In this document: positions 15,218 to 17,964 of the stretch, piece after piece
How the letters are laid out: the number at the start of each line of letters is the position of its first letter
How positions within the stretch are numbered: position 1 is the stretch's first letter
From: JANQUM01 sp047630355
Lineage (GTDB): Bacteria; Bacteroidota; Bacteroidia; Cytophagales; Spirosomataceae
Reading direction: 5' to 3'
NCBI GenBank assembly: GCA_047630355.1
Contig: JBLHXN010000066.1
Location: 1 to 17,964, forward strand
DNA length: 17,964 bases
Notes under the pieces: generated by a model
The model's input: only the letters and a program-made list of their open reading frames with translations
What the model was told of the DNA's origin: nothing
Databases searched by the model: none
Position numbers and translations under genes: made by a program

Positions 15218-17497
15218 TTACAAAATCAACAATTCTTCTTCGAGTTGTTCTTTTCGCAGTACCTTATTAATGCCTTCGATATTTTTCAGATGACGGAGTA
15301 ACTTATCAAGATGTTTCGTATCAGTGACGTAAACCTTGATATTTCCGTGAAAAATCTGCTCGTCGGTATCTATATTCAAACTTCGCATGTTAATGTGCAG
15401 TTCGTTTGAAATAACTTTTGTTAAATCCTGAATCATTCCAACCCGGTCAATTCCTTCGAGTGTAATAGTGGCAAGGTAAGATCTCTGAATCTGTGAAATC
15501 CACATCGCTTTTATTACTCGATTACCGTAGGAAGACAAGAGCTGTTTTGCGTTTGGGCAACTACTTCTATGAACTTTAATACCTTCCGTAACCGTCAAGA
15601 ATCCAAAAACATCATCACCCGGAATGGGCGTACAACAACGAGCTAACGCGTAGTCTATTTTCTGCATATCATCACCGATAAGCAATGTATCGTTCCCTTT
15701 AGACTTCTTTATGGCACGTTCAAAATTCTTAGCATTTTTATAGGCACTTTCTTCCAGTTCTACCTTTTTCTGCTTGTTGTAAGTCGCGTCTCGCTTTAAG
15801 ACAAATTTCTTAATCTCATCGGGGTTGATGTAACCTTTTCCGAACGAATAATAGAGATCGCTGTAGTCCTTTTTGTTGAAAAATGCCCGCAGCTGATTGT
15901 GCGTTTCGAGGCTATCTTCCACACTGAGGTGCTTTAGCTTCTTTCTGATGATTTCTTTTCCGTCAGAAACGTAAACCTTATTGCTTTCTTTGATCAGGTC
16001 TTTAATTCTGGATTTGGCCTTCGACGTAACCACAAACCGCAACCAATCTTCCGATGGTTTTTGATTTTTTGTGGTCAAAATTTCTACCTGATCTCCATTG
16101 TTCAAAACGTGACTTATGGGCATCAGTTGCCCGTTAACTTTACCAGCGGTACATTTCTTACCAACTTCAGTATGAATTTCAAACGCAAAATCAAGGACCG
16201 TTGCACCCTTTCTCATGACTTTTAGGTCACCTTTTGGCGTAAAGACAAAAACTTCTTCGGCGTATAAGTTGGTTTGAAAGTCTTCCACAAACTGCATTGC
16301 CGAGTGATTCTCCGAGCTAAACGCGTCCCGCACCTGATTGAGCCATTGATCCAGCGGAGCGTTAATAGAAGTATCGTTCCCTTTGTATTTCCAATGTGCC
16401 GCGTAGCCACGTTCGGCAATATCATCCATTCTCTTAGTACGGATTTGCACCTCAACCCACACGCCCGCCTGACTCATTACCGTAGTATGCAGTGATTCAT
16501 ATCCGTTAGCACGGGGCGTCGAAATCCAGTCTTTTAACCGGTCGGGCTTAGGCTGATATTCGTCCGTTACAATAGAATATGTCTGCCAACAAGCCGCTTT
16601 TTCAACTTTACGATCACCTTCAGGTAAGTCATCAACAATAATCCTGATGGCAAATAAATCGTAGATTTCTTCAAACGTAACTCGTTGTTTTTTGAGTTTA
16701 TTCCAGATAGAATAGATATGTTTCGGTCTACCTTTGATATGAAACTTAACGCCCGCTTCTTCTAATCGCCGCGAAATAGGTTTCATGAAATCCTTGATAA
16801 GTTTCTCACGGGCAGATTTTCTGCGTTTAAGCTTCGCGGCTATTTCACGGTATTGATCCGGTTCGTTGTACTTTAGGTAGAGATCTTCTAATTCAGACTT
16901 TATGCTGTACAAACCCAAACGATGGGCAAGTGGAGCATATATGTATATAGTTTCGTTGGCAATTTTTAGCTGGGAATTACGAGCCATACTCGCCAAAGTC
17001 CGCATATTGTGCAGTCGATCGGCAAGTTTTATCAGAATAACCCGCACATCTTCCGAAAGCGTCAACAGCATTTTTCGGAAATTTTCGGCTTGAGCAGATT
17101 GGCTCTGTTCGAAGTTTTCAGCAATTTTGGTCAAGCCATCAATAATCATCGCCACCTTGTCACCAAATTCTCTCCGGATACCTTCGAGCGTCCATTCCGT
17201 GTCTTCAACTACATCGTGTAACAAGGCACAGATTATTGCCGTGGCTCCTAAGCCAATTTCTTCAACGCAAATCAAGGCTACTTCGAGCGGGTGATAAATA
17301 TACGGTTCGCCAGATTTCCTACGCATTTCTTTGTGGGCATCCTGCGAAATATTATACGCCTTTCGGATATTCTTTACGTCTGTTTCGTCAATAAACGGGC
17401 GGGCAGCCCGTAAAATGCGGCGGTAGCGTTTACGGATTTCTTTTTCTTCGTCTTCGGTATAATAAATTGGATCAACTTTTACTTTGGTGGACTTCAT
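15218..17497 (-). CDS. Bifunctional (p)ppGpp synthetase/hydrolase (Rel/SpoT)
   Basis: This enzyme makes and degrades the alarmone (p)ppGpp. From the ATG at 17497 it has 759 residues; an open extension upstream to 17650 does not look like Rel sequence, so I excluded it. Domains in order: HD hydrolase with YIYHPLEVA (His69), LLHDVVEDT (His94/Asp95) and LADRLHNMR (Asp160), all intact; synthetase with IYSIWNKLKKQ, YDLFAIRIIVDD, RANGYESLHTTV and VEVQIRT; TGS domain (about 415-476, from EEVFVFTPKGDLK); the conserved-cysteine segment LARCCTPIPGDDV (Cys621/622); and a C-terminal ACT domain (about 673-750). The synthetase carries RLKD (320-323), the RxKD form linked with bifunctional enzymes rather than the ExDD of RelA. 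I therefore expect both activities. Gene names vary (rel, spoT, relA). Confidence 0.96.
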   Translation of the reverse strand: MKSTKVKVDPIYYTEDEEKEIRKRYRRILRAARPFIDETDVKNIRKAYNISQDAHKEMRRKSGEPYIYHPLEVALICVEEIGLGATAIICALLHDVVEDTEWTLEGIRREFGDKVAMIIDGLTKIAENFEQSQSAQAENFRKMLLTLSEDVRVILIKLADRLHNMRTLASMARNSQLKIANETIYIYAPLAHRLGLYSIKSELEDLYLKYNEPDQYREIAAKLKRRKSAREKLIKDFMKPISRRLEEAGVKFHIKGRPKHIYSIWNKLKKQRVTFEEIYDLFAIRIIVDDLPEGDRKVEKAACWQTYSIVTDEYQPKPDRLKDWISTPRANGYESLHTTVMSQAGVWVEVQIRTKRMDDIAERGYAAHWKYKGNDTSINAPLDQWLNQVRDAFSSENHSAMQFVEDFQTNLYAEEVFVFTPKGDLKVMRKGATVLDFAFEIHTEVGKKCTAGKVNGQLMPISHVLNNGDQVEILTTKNQKPSEDWLRFVVTSKAKSRIKDLIKESNKVYVSDGKEIIRKKLKHLSVEDSLETHNQLRAFFNKKDYSDLYYSFGKGYINPDEIKKFVLKRDATYNKQKKVELEESAYKNAKNFERAIKKSKGNDTLLIGDDMQKIDYALARCCTPIPGDDVFGFLTVTEGIKVHRSSCPNAKQLLSSYGNRVIKAMWISQIQRSYLATITLEGIDRVGMIQDLTKVISNELHINMRSLNIDTDEQIFHGNIKVYVTDTKHLDKLLRHLKNIEGINKVLRKEQLEEELLIL

Positions 17498-17859
17498 GCG
17501 GTATCTGTCACTTTTAATTTCGTAATTAAAGTTACGTAAAAACTTACGCAGGAACGCAAAAAAAGAAATAATATTACGACAAGAAATACACGAAGCGAGT
17601 CTGCAAGTAAAAAACAGCATTTGAAGTAATAAATATATGTTTATGGACAATCATAAGTCAATCGTATTTGTACTAAAAGTTTAATCGTAAAATCCTGTAT
17701 CAGACTGTTGAGGTGTCTTGATTATGATTTAATGTATTCCGCTTCGGCTTAACGGGTGAAGTGGAAATCCTTTTTGTGAGGAACGAAGCAAAAAGATTGA
17801 AACGAAACACGTGACCACGCACCGCGGGGGAGGCCTAAAAAAAAAATCTTAAACAATAG
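17498..17859. other. Gene-poor region between rel/spoT and the tRNA promoter
   Basis: No convincing gene was found. The part next to rel/spoT (17498-17650) is open in the rel frame but lacks Rel-like sequence and presumably holds its promoter and leader; no exact TAnnTTTG box was seen. The part at 17739-17798 folds into two hairpins (separate entry). A G/C-rich patch followed by ten A (about 17822-17846) precedes the tRNA promoter. Confidence 0.5.
17739..17798. repeat. Two stacked hairpins, possible dispersed repeat or small RNA
   Basis: Hairpin 1: CCGCTTC (17739-17745) with GAAGTGG (17758-17764), one G-T pair, 12-nt loop. Hairpin 2: CTTTTTG (17770-17776) with CAAAAAG (17789-17795), extended by AAT/ATT (17766-17768, 17796-17798) across a single-base bulge, 12-nt loop TGAGGAACGAAG. 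No ORF covers them. The loop-and-stem pattern of hairpin 2 resembles what I recall as a recurrent intergenic motif in Cytophagales, but I cannot check that here. Confidence 0.5.
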
Positions 17860-17891
17860 TTGAAGAAATGAAAAAAGTATTTCTATCTTTG
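17860..17891 (+). promoter_or_regulatory. Bacteroidota-type promoter for tRNA-Leu
   Basis: TTG at 17860-17862 and TATCTTTG at 17884-17891, spaced 21 nt, match the TTG / TAnnTTTG consensus. The box ends 33 nt before the tRNA, so the precursor would have a short leader. Confidence 0.75.
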
Positions 17892-17924
17892 CAGCCCGAT
17901 TTGATACCAATCAAATTTATTTAA

Positions 17925-17964
17925 GCGGGCGTGGCGGAACTGGTAGACGTGCTAGACTTAGGAT
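17925..17964 (+). tRNA. tRNA-Leu (anticodon UAG), 5' half, cut by the window edge
   Basis: The sequence starts with the acceptor strand GCGGGCG, then TG and a D-arm GCGGAACTGGTAGACG typical of bacterial tRNA-Leu. The anticodon stem CTAGA (17952-17956) precedes the loop CTTAGGA (17957-17963), with anticodon TAG at 17959-17961, reading CUA codons. The long variable arm and 3' half lie outside the window. Confidence 0.92.

Noticed and set aside
17498..17650. 51-codon N-terminal extension of the Rel/SpoT frame
   Set aside because: It is hydrophobic and cysteine-rich, unlike any Rel N-terminus, and the ATG at 17497 gives a normal-length protein.
1..17964. CRISPR array, insertion sequence, rRNA or prophage
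   Set aside because: No regularly spaced repeats, transposase, rRNA-like or phage structural sequence was seen on either strand.

Overview
The window looks like chromosomal DNA of a member of the Bacteroidota, most likely a Cytophagales-type marine or soil bacterium. The reasons are the protein families (a Bacteroidota-style NuoD N-terminus, POTRA-less BamA-like barrels, many signal peptides ending in SFSQ/SKAQ/ASAQ), Bacteroidota-type promoters with a TAnnTTTG -7 box, weak Shine-Dalgarno sequences, and a Rel - Fur - PurA gene order that I recall as common in this phylum. No species can be named from sequence alone.

Layout. 1-111: start of a secreted protein that runs off the left edge. 177-1515: the most accessory-looking segment, one AT-rich gene bounded by near-identical inward-facing 14-nt inverted repeats that belong to larger palindromic elements; its product carries an RNxxxH motif like that of HEPN ribonucleases. 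1704-3577: a conserved hypothetical gene divergent from an isolated nuoD. 3684-4778: an outer-membrane barrel protein. 4893-5729: a sterol desaturase/fatty acid hydroxylase family enzyme with a clear terminator. 5795-9274 (minus strand): a tightly packed envelope-polysaccharide operon (flippase-like membrane protein, GT2 glycosyltransferase, a DUF1835/DUF3658 pseudogene, polysaccharide deacetylase). 9262-11048 (plus strand): ruvC, a PIG-L/LmbE-type deacetylase and a Dabb-domain lipoprotein, closed by a strong terminator. 11144-17497 (minus strand): bifunctional rel/spoT, a small exported protein, a Fur-family regulator, purA, a small overlapping gene and an exported amidohydrolase. 17498-17924: a gene-poor stretch with two stacked hairpins and a good promoter, followed by the 5' half of tRNA-Leu(UAG) at the right edge.

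How the parts fit. Most of the window is ordinary core chromosome. The stringent-response enzyme sits in the same gene run as purA, whose product is a known ppGpp target. The polysaccharide operon is translationally packed, but one gene is dead: three in-frame stop codons and two frameshifts can be placed by following the conserved DUF1835/DUF3658 motifs across frames, and the deacetylase start overlaps the reconstructed end of that gene. The candidate for something new is the cassette-like unit at 177-1515, a possible single-gene defence cassette carried by palindromic repeats; no integrase or transposase is visible in the window.
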